A stretch of DNA of 64,000 nucleotides from CAXXOK01 sp035353615 (GTDB lineage Bacteria; Bacillota; Clostridia; Christensenellales; Aristaeellaceae): NCBI GenBank assembly GCA_035353615.1, contig DAOPZY010000009.1, positions 1-64,000 on the forward strand, read 5' to 3'. This document shows, piece after piece, positions 1-7,777 of this stretch; the stretch's first letter is position 1; the number at the start of each line of letters is the position of its first letter. Under the pieces are notes generated by a model. It saw only the letters and a list, made by a program, of their open reading frames with translations, was not told where the DNA came from and did no database searches. The position numbers were made by a program, and so were the translations under genes.

Positions 1-132
1 GGGTTTGGGTCTCTTTTTTTCCCGGGGGGGCGGCAATTCATTTTACAACTTACCATTGTATCCATTTTTTTATTTTTTTAGGCACAATCGACTGAGAATT
101 AGAAATGATTTGGAGAAATATCAAAATTGTGC

Positions 133-162
133 TTGCATAACCCCACTTTCCCGTGATATAAT
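133..162 (+). promoter_or_regulatory. rplS promoter
   Basis: A -35 element TTGCAT (133-138) and a perfect -10 TATAAT (157-162) are separated by 18 bases, and TGA just before the -10 gives an extended -10. Transcription would begin near 169, leaving a leader of about 77 bases. The leader contains GTCC and GGAC segments that could pair. A ribosomal L19 leader is known in Firmicutes, but I cannot confirm its fold here. Confidence 0.75.
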
Positions 163-245
163 TCGCTTTGTGACTAACGGACGGTCCTCTGCTCTGCCCA
201 AGGGACAGTGTGCACGAACGTCTACGTGGGAAGGAGGCACATGAT

Positions 246-596
246 ATGAGTGAAATCATTCGTTCCATCGAAAAAGCTCAGCTTCGTACCGATCTGCCCG
301 GGTTCGACATCGGCGACACCATCCGCGTTTGGGTGAAGGTTGTCGAGGGCGACCGCGAACGCCTTCAGGCTTTTGAAGGCACCGTAATGGCCAAGCGCAA
401 CGGCAGCGTTCGGGAAACATTTACCGTTCGCCGCGTCAGCTATGGCATTGGCGTTGAACGTACGTTCCCGCTGCATTCCCCGCGCGTCGATCGCATCGAG
501 GTGATCCGCAAGGGCAAGGTTCGCCGGGCAAAGCTTTACTATCTGCGTAACTTGCAGGGCAAGGCCGCGAAGATCAAGGAAGCCAACCGCGTGTGA
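246..596 (+). CDS. rplS: 50S ribosomal protein L19
   Basis: This encodes ribosomal protein L19 (116 residues, normal length), a large-subunit protein at the 30S-50S interface. The sequence has the family hallmarks FDIGDTIRVWVKVVEGDRER and RVEKVF-like RVERTFPLHSP, with a basic C-terminus ending in the RRAKLYYLR segment. The ATG at 246 is chosen because a strong GGAAGGAGG lies just upstream; an in-frame start at 210 would add an unrelated stretch. In many Firmicutes rplS follows trmD and precedes lepB and ylqF, but here it is monocistronic, with its own promoter and a strong terminator directly after the stop. Confidence 0.97.
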   Translation: MSEIIRSIEKAQLRTDLPGFDIGDTIRVWVKVVEGDRERLQAFEGTVMAKRNGSVRETFTVRRVSYGIGVERTFPLHSPRVDRIEVIRKGKVRRAKLYYLRNLQGKAAKIKEANRV

Positions 597-644
597 GCGC
601 TCGGTACTGTTGACCGGTAACCACTCCGGCAACGATACCGTTCC

Positions 645-681
645 AAGTTCCGCCTTCCGGTACCGGAAGGCGGAACTTTTG
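645..681 (+). terminator. rplS rho-independent terminator
   Basis: A perfect 17-base inverted repeat (645-678, arms AAGTTCCGCCTTCCGGT and its complement) ends in a short T run. It lies about 50 bases after the rplS stop. Because the hairpin is fully symmetric it could also act on the other strand. Confidence 0.85.
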
Positions 682-915
682 CGTTTACAGATCGATCGAT
701 CGCGTGGCTCCATATCGCGCCGGAGATACTGTTAGGGAACGCTTACAGCCTTTCAAACACATTAAGTTCGTCTGCTGCGTTATGTTAAACCCTTAGTACT
801 CGCAACTATTTAGTTGAACGCGTTGCCACATTATGCTTCCGGTTGGAAACGGGCTTTACGCTTGCGACTAATAAAAACTTTGTCTTTACCACTTTCCCGC
901 TGCGGCAGGAGTTTC
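682..915. other. Intergenic stretch without recognisable feature
   Basis: This is the middle of the 360-base gap between the rplS terminator and the terminator at the 3' end of hydA. I see no ribosome site, conserved reading frame or hairpin with a T run in it. Confidence 0.5.
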
Positions 916-917
916 CT

Positions 918-956
918 GCAAAACGGCCCGGCGTTTCCGCCGGGCCGTTTTTTTCT
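918..956. terminator. Terminator after hydA, usable in both directions
   Basis: The GC-rich hairpin AACGGCCCGGCG / CGCCGGGCCGTT has a four-base loop and sits immediately after the hydA stop (957). On the minus strand it is followed by TTTT, ending the hydrogenase transcript. On the plus strand it is followed by a longer T run. Confidence 0.85.
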
Positions 957-2705
957 TTACTTGCTGTACTTCGGGCGCGCCTGATAGGTGGTGTGCAAAA
1001 GCTCATGCGCTTTATGGCTGTTGGGCTTTCCAAGATAATCGGCGTAGATTTTCTTGATGGAGGGGTTCTCATGGCTCTTGCGGATCGTCTTGGCGGCATC
1101 CTCATTATAGAGCGCCTTGGCGCGCTCGCTGCGGATATCCACCTCGGCGCGCGTAGCCGAGTCTACAATCGGCTGACCGCCGCCGTTTACGCAACCGCCC
1201 GGGCAACCCATCACTTCAATAAAGGCGTAGTTCTTTTCTCCGCGTTTCACCGCGTCCAAAAGCTTGGTAGCCATCCCGGTGCTGCTGGTAACCGCCACGT
1301 TCACGTCCATATCGCCGATCTTCACCGATGCTTCCTTGATGCCTTCCACACCGCGCACGGCGGTAAAGTTGACGTCCTTCAGTTCGGTTCCGGTGATCAC
1401 TTCGTATGCGGTGCGCAGCGCGGCTTCCATGACGCCGCCGGTTGCGCCGAAGATGACGCTCGCGCCGGAGCTTTCGCCCAGCAGATCGTCAAAATCCTCA
1501 TCCGGCAGTTTGTTAAAGTCGATATTGGCCATTTTAATCATGCGGGCCAGTTCGCGTGTCGTGATGACCACATCCACGTCGGGGTAGCCGCCGTTGGACA
1601 GCTCCGGACGCTGTGCTTCGAACTTCTTCGCGGTGCAGGGCATCACGGATACCACGATGATATCCTTGGGGTCGATCCCCGCTTTTTCGGCGTAATAACT
1701 CTTGATCATCGCGCCTTCCATCTCGTGCGGGCTCTTGCAGGTGGAAAGGTTGGGCAGGAACTCGGGATAATAATGCTCGCAGAACTTGATCCAGCCCGGA
1801 GAGCAGCTGGTAATCATCGGGAGCACGCCCTTGTTGGTGATCCGGTCCACCAGCTCGGTCGCTTCTTCCATAATGGTAAGGTCGGCGGCAAAGTCGGTAT
1901 CGAAGATCTTGTTAAACCCAAGGCGGCGCAGGGCGGCAACCATCTTGCCGGTCACGGAAGTGCCCATGGGCAGGCCGAACTCCTCGCCCAGCGCGGCGCG
2001 CACGGCGGGCGCCGGCTGCACCACCACATGTTTGGTGGGATCGTTCAGGTACTTCCAAACGGTCGCGGTATCATCTTTCTCATGCAGGGCGCCCACGGGG
2101 CAAACCGTGATGCACTGGCCGCAGTTGATGCACGCCATTTCGGCAAGGTGGAGGTTCCACGGCGAAGCAATCGTGGTTTTGAAGCCGCGAAGGGTCGCGC
2201 CGATCACGCCGATGTTCTGGATTTTGTCGCAGGCGGCCACACAACGGCGGCAGATGATGCACTTGTTGTTATCGCGCACGATGGAAACGGAGGTATTGTC
2301 GATGCTGTACTGATTCATCGCGCCGGAATACTCCGCGCCGCTATCCACGCCCAGGTCGCGGCTCAGCTTCTGCAATTCGCAATTCTGGCTGCGGATGCAG
2401 CTGAGGCACTGTTTATCGTGGTTGCTCAGCACCAGCTGGAGCAGCGTTTTGCGGGCCTCGCGCAGCTCCGGCGTAATGGTCTTTACGACCATATCCTTGG
2501 TTACGGGCAGCACGCAAGCCGCCTGAAACGCGCGCGCGCCGGTATCGACCACGCACATGCGGCAACCGCCGGATTGGTTGATATCCTTCAAATAGCAGAG
2601 CGTAGGGATCTTCACGCCCGCAAGGCGAGAAGCCTCCAGCACGGTCGTTCCGGCAGGAACCTCCACACGCACGCCGTCAATCGTAAGCGGAATCATTTGT
2701 TCCAT
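957..2705 (-). CDS. hydA: NADH-linked [FeFe] hydrogenase catalytic subunit
   Basis: This is the catalytic subunit of a multimeric cytoplasmic [FeFe] hydrogenase that reduces protons with electrons from ferredoxin and NADH, or the reverse (582 residues). Visible domains in order: a 2Fe-2S domain (Cys37, 48, 51, 64), a His-Cys 4Fe-4S site (His96, Cys100, 103, 109), two 4Fe-4S sites (Cys149-159 and Cys192-202), and the H-cluster domain. The H-cluster loops are TSCSPGW (299-305), MPCTAKKFE (355-363) and MGCPGGCVNGGG (499-510). Loop 1 reads Cys-Ser where the textbook motif is Cys-Cys. ATG at 2705 follows a good AGGAGG site. It is the last gene of the hydCBA unit, 15 bases after hydB. Length and domain order match the trimeric, probably bifurcating class (HydABC of Thermotoga). 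Confidence 0.93.
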   Translation of the reverse strand: MEQMIPLTIDGVRVEVPAGTTVLEASRLAGVKIPTLCYLKDINQSGGCRMCVVDTGARAFQAACVLPVTKDMVVKTITPELREARKTLLQLVLSNHDKQCLSCIRSQNCELQKLSRDLGVDSGAEYSGAMNQYSIDNTSVSIVRDNNKCIICRRCVAACDKIQNIGVIGATLRGFKTTIASPWNLHLAEMACINCGQCITVCPVGALHEKDDTATVWKYLNDPTKHVVVQPAPAVRAALGEEFGLPMGTSVTGKMVAALRRLGFNKIFDTDFAADLTIMEEATELVDRITNKGVLPMITSCSPGWIKFCEHYYPEFLPNLSTCKSPHEMEGAMIKSYYAEKAGIDPKDIIVVSVMPCTAKKFEAQRPELSNGGYPDVDVVITTRELARMIKMANIDFNKLPDEDFDDLLGESSGASVIFGATGGVMEAALRTAYEVITGTELKDVNFTAVRGVEGIKEASVKIGDMDVNVAVTSSTGMATKLLDAVKRGEKNYAFIEVMGCPGGCVNGGGQPIVDSATRAEVDIRSERAKALYNEDAAKTIRKSHENPSIKKIYADYLGKPNSHKAHELLHTTYQARPKYSK

Positions 2706-2720
2706 GGTTGTTCCTCCTCG

Positions 2721-4514
2721 TTATCTCTTCTCGATCGCGCCAAAACGGCACTTTTCGACGCAGCTGCCGCACTTGATGCACTTGGTAGCGTCAATCACAT
2801 GTTTTTCCTTGACCACGCCGCTGATAGCGGTTACAGGGCAAACCTTGACGCAAGCGGTGCAGCCGCGGCACTTGTCAGTGATGGTGTAGTTGAGCAGCGC
2901 CTGGCAATGATGCGCGGGGCAGCGCTTTTCTTTAATATGCGCCTCATACTCGCCGCGGAAATATTTCAGCGTGGAAAGCACGGGGTTAGGCGCGGTCTGG
3001 CCCAAGCCGCAAAGCGCCGTAGCTTTGATGTTCTTAGCCAGCGCTTCCAGCTTTTCAATGTCGCCTTCCTTGCCCTGACCCTTCACGATCCGCTCCAGAA
3101 TTTCCAGCATGCGGCGGGTTCCGATACGGCACGGTGTGCACTTGCCGCAGCTTTCATCCACGGTGAAATCGAGGAAGAAACGCGCGATATCCACCATGCA
3201 GTTATCTTCATCCATCACGATCATGCCGCCGGAACCCATCATGGAACCAATCTGGGTGAGCGTGTCGTACTCGATCGGGATATCCAGATGCTCGGTGGGG
3301 ATGCAGCCGCCGGAGGGGCCGCCGGTTTGCACAGCCTTGAACTTCTTGCCATTGGGGATGCCGCCGCCGATATCGAAAATGATCTCGCGCAGCGTCGTGC
3401 CCATGGGGATTTCCACCAGACCGGTGTTGTTGATTTTGCCGCCGAGCGCGAAAACTTTCGTGCCGGAGGATTTTTCCGTGCCGATGGACTTAAACCAGTC
3501 CGCACCTTTCAGGATGATCTGCGGGATGTTGGCGAAGGTTTCAACGTTGTTGATGTTGGTGGGCGCTTCAAAAAGGCCCTTGATCGCCGGGAACGGGGGC
3601 TTGGGCCGGGGTTCGCCGCGTTGCCCCTCGATGGAGGCCATCAGCGCGGTTTCTTCGCCGCACACAAACGCGCCGGCGCCCAGGCGCACAAACACGTCAA
3701 AATCAAAGCCGGAGCCTAGAATATTCTTGCCAAGGAGGCCGTATTCGCGCGCCTGACCGATGGCGATTTCCAAGCGCTTTACGGCGATCGGGTATTCCGC
3801 GCGCACGTACACGTAGCCTTCGCTCGCGCCAATCGCGTAGCCGCCGATGGTCATGGCTTCAATCACGGCATGGGGATCGCCTTCCAGTACGGAGCGGTCC
3901 ATGAACGCGCCGGGGTCGCCCTCGTCGGCGTTGCAAACCATGTATTTCTGATCCGCTTTGGAAGCAGCCGCGAATTTCCACTTCATGCCGGTGGGGAAGC
4001 CCGCGCCGCCACGGCCGCGCAGGCCGCTGTCCAGCACGGTTTTAATTACGTCCTCGGGCTTCATCTCCGTCAGCACTTTGGAAAGCGCCTGATATCCGTC
4101 AAACGCGATGTATTCATCGATGTTTTCAGGATCGATTACGCCGCAGTTGCGCAGCGCGATGCGCTTCTGTTTTTTGTAGAACTCAATGTTCTCCAAAGCC
4201 ATATTGTGTTCTTCTTCGTGGTTCTTGTCCTTGTAAACCAGATGTTGTACAATGCGGCCCTTGATAAGGTGCTCGCTGACGATTTCATCCACGTCCTCCG
4301 CGCGCACGCGGGAATAGAAGGTGCCTTCCGGGTATACGATGACCACCGGGCCGGCGGCGCAAAGGCCGAAGCAACCGGTGCGTACAATTTTCACTTCTTT
4401 ATCGAGGCCGTTTTTGACGATTTGCTCCTCAAAACGTTCGATGATCTCGCCGGAGCCCGACGAAGTACAACCTGTGCCGCCGCAGACAAGCACTTGTGCA
4501 CGATAAAAATCCAT
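2721..4514 (-). CDS. hydB: Hydrogenase NADH/FMN subunit, NuoF-like
   Basis: This is the flavin subunit of the trimeric hydrogenase, where NAD(H) binds and electrons are split or merged (597 residues). The N-terminal 100 residues are a thioredoxin-like 2Fe-2S domain (CGGTGCTSSG and RTGCFGLCAAG). The central NuoF core has the FMN/NADH glycine-rich segments GLRGRGGAGFPTG and CGEETALMASIEGQRGEPR, then a 4Fe-4S site SCGKCTPCRIG. The C-terminus carries two bacterial ferredoxin clusters (CRGCTACVKVCP and CIKCGSCVEKCR). This domain order is that of HydB/HndC. ATG at 4514 has GGAGG upstream. It sits between the 2Fe-2S protein gene and hydA with short spacings, so it is clearly co-transcribed. Confidence 0.94.
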   Translation of the reverse strand: MDFYRAQVLVCGGTGCTSSGSGEIIERFEEQIVKNGLDKEVKIVRTGCFGLCAAGPVVIVYPEGTFYSRVRAEDVDEIVSEHLIKGRIVQHLVYKDKNHEEEHNMALENIEFYKKQKRIALRNCGVIDPENIDEYIAFDGYQALSKVLTEMKPEDVIKTVLDSGLRGRGGAGFPTGMKWKFAAASKADQKYMVCNADEGDPGAFMDRSVLEGDPHAVIEAMTIGGYAIGASEGYVYVRAEYPIAVKRLEIAIGQAREYGLLGKNILGSGFDFDVFVRLGAGAFVCGEETALMASIEGQRGEPRPKPPFPAIKGLFEAPTNINNVETFANIPQIILKGADWFKSIGTEKSSGTKVFALGGKINNTGLVEIPMGTTLREIIFDIGGGIPNGKKFKAVQTGGPSGGCIPTEHLDIPIEYDTLTQIGSMMGSGGMIVMDEDNCMVDIARFFLDFTVDESCGKCTPCRIGTRRMLEILERIVKGQGKEGDIEKLEALAKNIKATALCGLGQTAPNPVLSTLKYFRGEYEAHIKEKRCPAHHCQALLNYTITDKCRGCTACVKVCPVTAISGVVKEKHVIDATKCIKCGSCVEKCRFGAIEKR

Positions 4515-4538
4515 GGTTTTTCCTCCTCCGGTCAGCTG

Positions 4539-4913
4539 TTATTTATCTTCCGCGGCGCCGATGGTATATTCCATCACAGGGTTGCCGTTGACGATGTGTT
4601 CGGTCACAATGCGCGGCACCATATCCGCGTTGAGCTTCACGTACGTAACCTTTTCCTTGCCAGGCACGATCACGTCCACCATCGGCTCCAAACGACACAT
4701 GCCGATGCAGCCGGTTTGCGAAACGGTCACGTTGTTGAGGTTACGCTTTTTAATTTCGTCCAAAAAAGCAAGCATGACGGGGCGCGCGCCTGCCGCGATG
4801 CCGCAGGTTGCCATGCCGACGACCACACGGATATCGCTATCCCCTTCTTTACGATAGGCAACGCGCTCGAGCGTCTTTTGGCGGATTGCTTCCAAATCAG
4901 CGATTGTTTTCAC
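4539..4913 (-). CDS. Thioredoxin-like 2Fe-2S ferredoxin of the hydrogenase operon
   Basis: This is a small 2Fe-2S protein of 124 residues. The cluster-binding pattern is visible as MATCGIAAGA and SQTGCIGMCRLEP, the same fold as the N-terminus of HydB and as HndB of Desulfovibrio. It presumably transfers electrons in the hydrogenase complex; in T. maritima a similar protein is encoded in the hyd locus but is not part of the core trimer. GTG at 4913 is chosen as start because GGAGGT lies 8 bases upstream. An earlier ATG at 4958 would extend back into the preceding gene and lacks a ribosome site. The start is one base after the upstream stop codon. Confidence 0.88.
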   Translation of the reverse strand: MKTIADLEAIRQKTLERVAYRKEGDSDIRVVVGMATCGIAAGARPVMLAFLDEIKKRNLNNVTVSQTGCIGMCRLEPMVDVIVPGKEKVTYVKLNADMVPRIVTEHIVNGNPVMEYTIGAAEDK

Positions 4914-4914
4914 G

Positions 4915-5463
4915 TTATTGCACCTCCAAAATCGGTTGAAATTCTTCATTGATGGCATCCCGCATCCAATCGATCACCTCGGGCGTATTGAGCGCAACGC
5001 CGCCCAACGCCTGACGGACCACGCGGGTGTCAAAACTGGCTTCCAATGCGGGAGAACGGGCTTCATAAACAAACTCGGGCGTTTCCGGGTTCAGTACCAC
5101 CAGCGTAAGCAGGGTATCGCAGATCTGCCCCATCGGCGGGCAATCAATATGGTTGCGGTTAAATGTTGCCGTCACGGTCGTACCCACGCCCGGCGCGCTC
5201 TGAAGCATAACCGTGCCTCCGGTTAATTCTGCGTTTTCTTTCAGCAGGGGGATGCCCAGGCCCACTTTGCGGGTGGTTCGCGTGGTGGTAAACGGGTCGG
5301 TCACCCTGGCCAGAAACTCCGGCGCCATTCCGCAGCCGTCGTCCTGAAAAACCATTGTAAGCCAGTTCCGGTCATCGATCACCATCGAAATGGTGACGGT
5401 TTTTGCACTCGCCTTTACGCTGTTTTGGGCAATGTCCAAAACATGCATGGACAGATCCCGCAT
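4915..5463 (-). CDS. HATPase-fold (GHKL) protein of the hydrogenase operon
   Basis: This is a 182-residue protein with a histidine-kinase-like ATP-binding domain but no kinase dimerisation or receiver domain. The N, G1 and G2 boxes are visible as DIAQNSVKA, DDGCGM and GLGIPLLKENAE. A C-terminal part of about 70 residues is not recognised. Similar proteins are regular companions of hydrogenase genes in Clostridia; their target is unknown to me. A role as a regulator or assembly ATPase is inference. ATG at 5463 overlaps the end of hydC (the TGA at 5465-5467 is followed by ATG), which suggests translational coupling. A TTG at 5484 is possible but less likely. Confidence 0.82.
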   Translation of the reverse strand: MRDLSMHVLDIAQNSVKASAKTVTISMVIDDRNWLTMVFQDDGCGMAPEFLARVTDPFTTTRTTRKVGLGIPLLKENAELTGGTVMLQSAPGVGTTVTATFNRNHIDCPPMGQICDTLLTLVVLNPETPEFVYEARSPALEASFDTRVVRQALGGVALNTPEVIDWMRDAINEEFQPILEVQ

Positions 5464-5464
5464 A

Positions 5465-5935
5465 TCAGGCTTTGTATTTTTCAAGAATCGCGGGGATTTC
5501 TTCTTCTGTCAGCCGTCCGTAAACCTCGTCGTTGATCATCATGACCGGTGCGAGGCCGCACGCGCCGAGGCAACGGGTTGCCTGAATGGTGAACTTACTG
5601 TCGGGGGTGGTTTCGCCCACTTTGGCGTTCAGTTCCTTCTGCACGCGGTCCAGCACCTTTTGCGCGCCGCGAACATAGCAGGCCGTGCCCATGCAAACCC
5701 CGATCACATACTGACCCTTGGGTTGCAGGGAAAACTGGGAGTAGAATGTGGCTACGCCGTATACGTCGCTCAGCGTCGTACCCAGCGCGTCCGCGATGTA
5801 CTCCTGCACATCCATGGATACGCAGCCGAAGATACCCTGCGCCGCTTGCAGCACGGGCATCAACGCTCCCTTTTGATCTTTGTGTTCGTCGATGACTTTT
5901 TTCAGCTCAGCGAACTTTTCCTTTTGTTCGGACAT
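5465..5935 (-). CDS. hydC: Hydrogenase 2Fe-2S subunit, NuoE-like
   Basis: This is the third core subunit of the trimeric hydrogenase (156 residues), a NuoE-family protein with one 2Fe-2S cluster. Ligands are visible in GVCMGTACYVRGA and ATRCLGACGLAP, and GVATFYSQF is the conserved NuoE segment. It docks on HydB and passes electrons near the FMN. ATG at 5935 has a GAGGAGGT site 12 bases upstream; the longer frame to 6013 is not supported. It is the first gene of the hydCBA unit, after a 763-base gap that carries the probable promoter. Confidence 0.93.
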   Translation of the reverse strand: MSEQKEKFAELKKVIDEHKDQKGALMPVLQAAQGIFGCVSMDVQEYIADALGTTLSDVYGVATFYSQFSLQPKGQYVIGVCMGTACYVRGAQKVLDRVQKELNAKVGETTPDSKFTIQATRCLGACGLAPVMMINDEVYGRLTEEEIPAILEKYKA

Positions 5936-6003
5936 GACAGCTTGAGACCTCCTCAAATCTTTCGTACGTCTATGTGCCGCACGATAGCAAACACAGCATT
6001 CAT

Positions 6004-6055
6004 ATTCTATCATACAGTAGGTCGAAATGCACGTGATTCACAAAAAAAATGTGAA
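6004..6055 (-). promoter_or_regulatory. Candidate hydC promoter region with inverted repeat
   Basis: On the minus strand a -10-like TATGAT (6009-6014) lies about 75 bases before hydC. An inverted repeat TTCACA-N7-TGTGAA (6037-6055) with an all-A spacer lies just upstream of where the -35 would be. The half-sites resemble those of the redox sensor Rex but point the other way, so I do not assign a regulator. No good -35 is visible. Confidence 0.4.
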
Positions 6056-6059
6056 GTTT

Positions 6060-6400
6060 TTGACGATTTGCGTCACCCGGTACAAAACAAGTACAATCCC
6101 GGATCATCGGGACAAAACGTATGCTTTTTTTCAGGCCCAACCGACATTTCCTTTTCATTCCGGTTTGCAACGTTTCAGCCGCAAAGCGTCGCTCGCTGCC
6201 ACTGCGACAGTCTGTTTCCCCCTGTTCAGTTTTGACCGGAGCGTTCCCAACGTCTGGCCTGTCCGATCCCATTTTGTCAGCTGTTTCCGAACGGAAAGCG
6301 GTTGACGGTCCGTCGCAACGCGCTTAACCGTACCGTGGCTCAGAGGCATTGCTCGCCAATTGAACTCTGAATCGTTAACGTTGGCTCCCAGACGGCTATG
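6060..6400. other. Intergenic stretch between hydC and the PHP gene
   Basis: This is part of the 763-base gap 5936-6698. Apart from the promoter and inverted repeat at its left and a hairpin at its right, I see no gene, repeat or RNA that I recognise. Confidence 0.45.
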
Positions 6401-6402
6401 TT

Positions 6403-6432
6403 CAAAAGCCAGTCTCCTTATCGGAGCTGGCT
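6403..6432 (-). terminator. Candidate terminator of the hydrogenase accessory operon
   Basis: On the minus strand AGCCAGCTCC and GGAGACTGGCT form a stem of ten pairs with one bulge, followed by TTTT. It lies about 270 bases after the PHP gene. The distance makes it uncertain. Confidence 0.4.
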
Positions 6433-6698
6433 CAAGCGTTCTCTAAATTCTGGCATGTTCGCCTGTGACTTCATCCAATCGAAATTGCGAACCAACACGC
6501 ACCCGGCGCAGTCAAATACGGTTGCAAACCCATACAACCCCGTTCTCACAGGCCGTTTGGGGTCGCATAGGTTTGGCAGAAAACTGTATATCGGATCAAA
6601 CCGCATCGAAACACGGTTCTGGGTACGCTTCGGGGCAACTGTGCCAGTAACCACGCATGACCCTGTTCCGCAATTACCGCGACCCGGCGGGCGCGCGC

Positions 6699-7415
6699 TT
6701 AGCCTTCAGCGCCGCGCATTCGTTGCCGAAGGTACGCAACAACCGCCTGAGCGCTTGGTTCCGGCACTTCCAGCGTAAAATCCGGTTCGGCAATATCCTC
6801 CAAACGGTGCGCATCGGAGGAGTACAGCACCATGCGCCCTTTCACGGCATATTCGGGGCAGGGCACACGGCGGTACACCTCCACCACCGGGTATTCCGGC
6901 AGGCCTGGCATGATGCCCAGCGAGCCGATCATGCTGTTTGCGCCCCGGTTGATGTGGGCGGGTACGGTGACCCCGCCGAAACGCTCCGCAAGCGCTTGGA
7001 TTTCGGCAAGCGAAAGGTCCGTCGCGTTGAGCAGCAATTTCTGTACCCGATCCACCGGCTCGTCATTTTCGCCGATCACAATCTGGTTGCCAAACAGATC
7101 CTCACGGTTTTGCACATCGGGCAAGTGAGCGTAAATCAATTCCCCAAAGGCAAGGTCAGCCTCGGGCGAATCAAAATACGCAAGGATGTGTACCTCCTCC
7201 CGGGAGGTAACCTCCATGCCCGGGATCACCGCGACGCCATATTCCCGACCCGCGCAAAGGGCCTGCGAAACATTTCTCGCGCAGTTGTGATCGGTCAGCG
7301 CGATGATGTGCAGCCCCTTTACCTTGGCCATGCCCACGAGATTCCAGGGGGTCATCTCGTCGCTTGAGCAGGGCGAAAGGCAACTGTGAATATGAAGATC
7401 GCAAAAGGCTTGCAT
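6699..7415 (-). CDS. PHP-domain metal-dependent phosphoesterase
   Basis: This 238-residue protein is of the PHP (polymerase and histidinol phosphatase) superfamily. Metal-binding motifs are visible: DLHIHS at residues 6-11, LTDHN at 40-44, a glutamate in PGMEV, PAHINR and the late SSDAH. The substrate cannot be told from the sequence; related TrpH-like enzymes act on nucleotides or short RNA. The gene follows a DRTGG-domain gene closely and belongs to the accessory group that accompanies hydrogenase genes in Clostridia and Thermotogae. A link to hydrogenase regulation is inference from context only. A possible alternative is a histidinol-phosphatase-like enzyme, but no his genes are near. Confidence 0.85.
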   Translation of the reverse strand: MQAFCDLHIHSCLSPCSSDEMTPWNLVGMAKVKGLHIIALTDHNCARNVSQALCAGREYGVAVIPGMEVTSREEVHILAYFDSPEADLAFGELIYAHLPDVQNREDLFGNQIVIGENDEPVDRVQKLLLNATDLSLAEIQALAERFGGVTVPAHINRGANSMIGSLGIMPGLPEYPVVEVYRRVPCPEYAVKGRMVLYSSDAHRLEDIAEPDFTLEVPEPSAQAVVAYLRQRMRGAEG

Positions 7416-7419
7416 AGTT

Positions 7420-7767
7420 TCAATCCGCCGAAGGGGCGATACCCGCCTGCATCATCAGGCCGCAAATTTCGTACGCGGTTTTATCGGTCATCAGCACAGC
7501 AAGCCCTTCCTCCTTTGCTTTGCGCAGGGAGTCCGGCTCCAACTGATTGCTTTCCGAAAGGATTACGCAAGCCATTTCCATCAGCACAGCCACGGCGATC
7601 ACGTTCACATGGGTTTGAACGGTGGTCCACGCCATACCCTTGCGCCCGTGGGCTAAAACCCAGCTGAGCAAATCGCAGGCATACCCGCAGGATACCTGTG
7701 TTTCCGGCGCATTGCCCGGTTCTATGATTTCCGCGTTCAGCAGGGTCGCCAGTTCCAGAATGCTCAT
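7420..7767 (-). CDS. DRTGG-domain protein (HPr kinase N-terminal-like), copy 2
   Basis: This is a small protein of 115 residues of the DRTGG family, a fold found as a regulatory module in phosphotransacetylase and in HPr kinase relatives. It is similar in layout to the gene at 9608-9973: ILELATLLNAEII at the start, a central hydrophobic strand, and a final TAYEICGLMMQAGI segment. It has no catalytic motif that I can see. ATG at 7767 is preferred because AGGGG lies 7 bases before it; ATG at 7773 is also in frame. The stop is 4 bases before the PHP gene, and the start is 10 bases after the hydrogenase-like gene, so all are one transcript. Confidence 0.8.
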   Translation of the reverse strand: MSILELATLLNAEIIEPGNAPETQVSCGYACDLLSWVLAHGRKGMAWTTVQTHVNVIAVAVLMEMACVILSESNQLEPDSLRKAKEEGLAVLMTDKTAYEICGLMMQAGIAPSAD

Positions 7768-7777
7768 TTCCATTCCC

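Noticed and set aside
1..60. Odd G/T/C homopolymer runs at the very start of the window
   Set aside because: They may be a contig-end or low-complexity artefact; no gene or structure can be supported.
843..3719. Very long plus-strand open frame (958 codons) opposite hydA and hydB
   Set aside because: It is the GC-driven mirror of the hydrogenase genes, is rich in His/Ala/Gly without motifs, and has no ribosome site. The minus-strand genes have full Fe-S motifs.
6400..6440. Possible tRNA-like fold near the AGCCAG hairpin
   Set aside because: No acceptor, D or T arm consensus; only a single stem is present.
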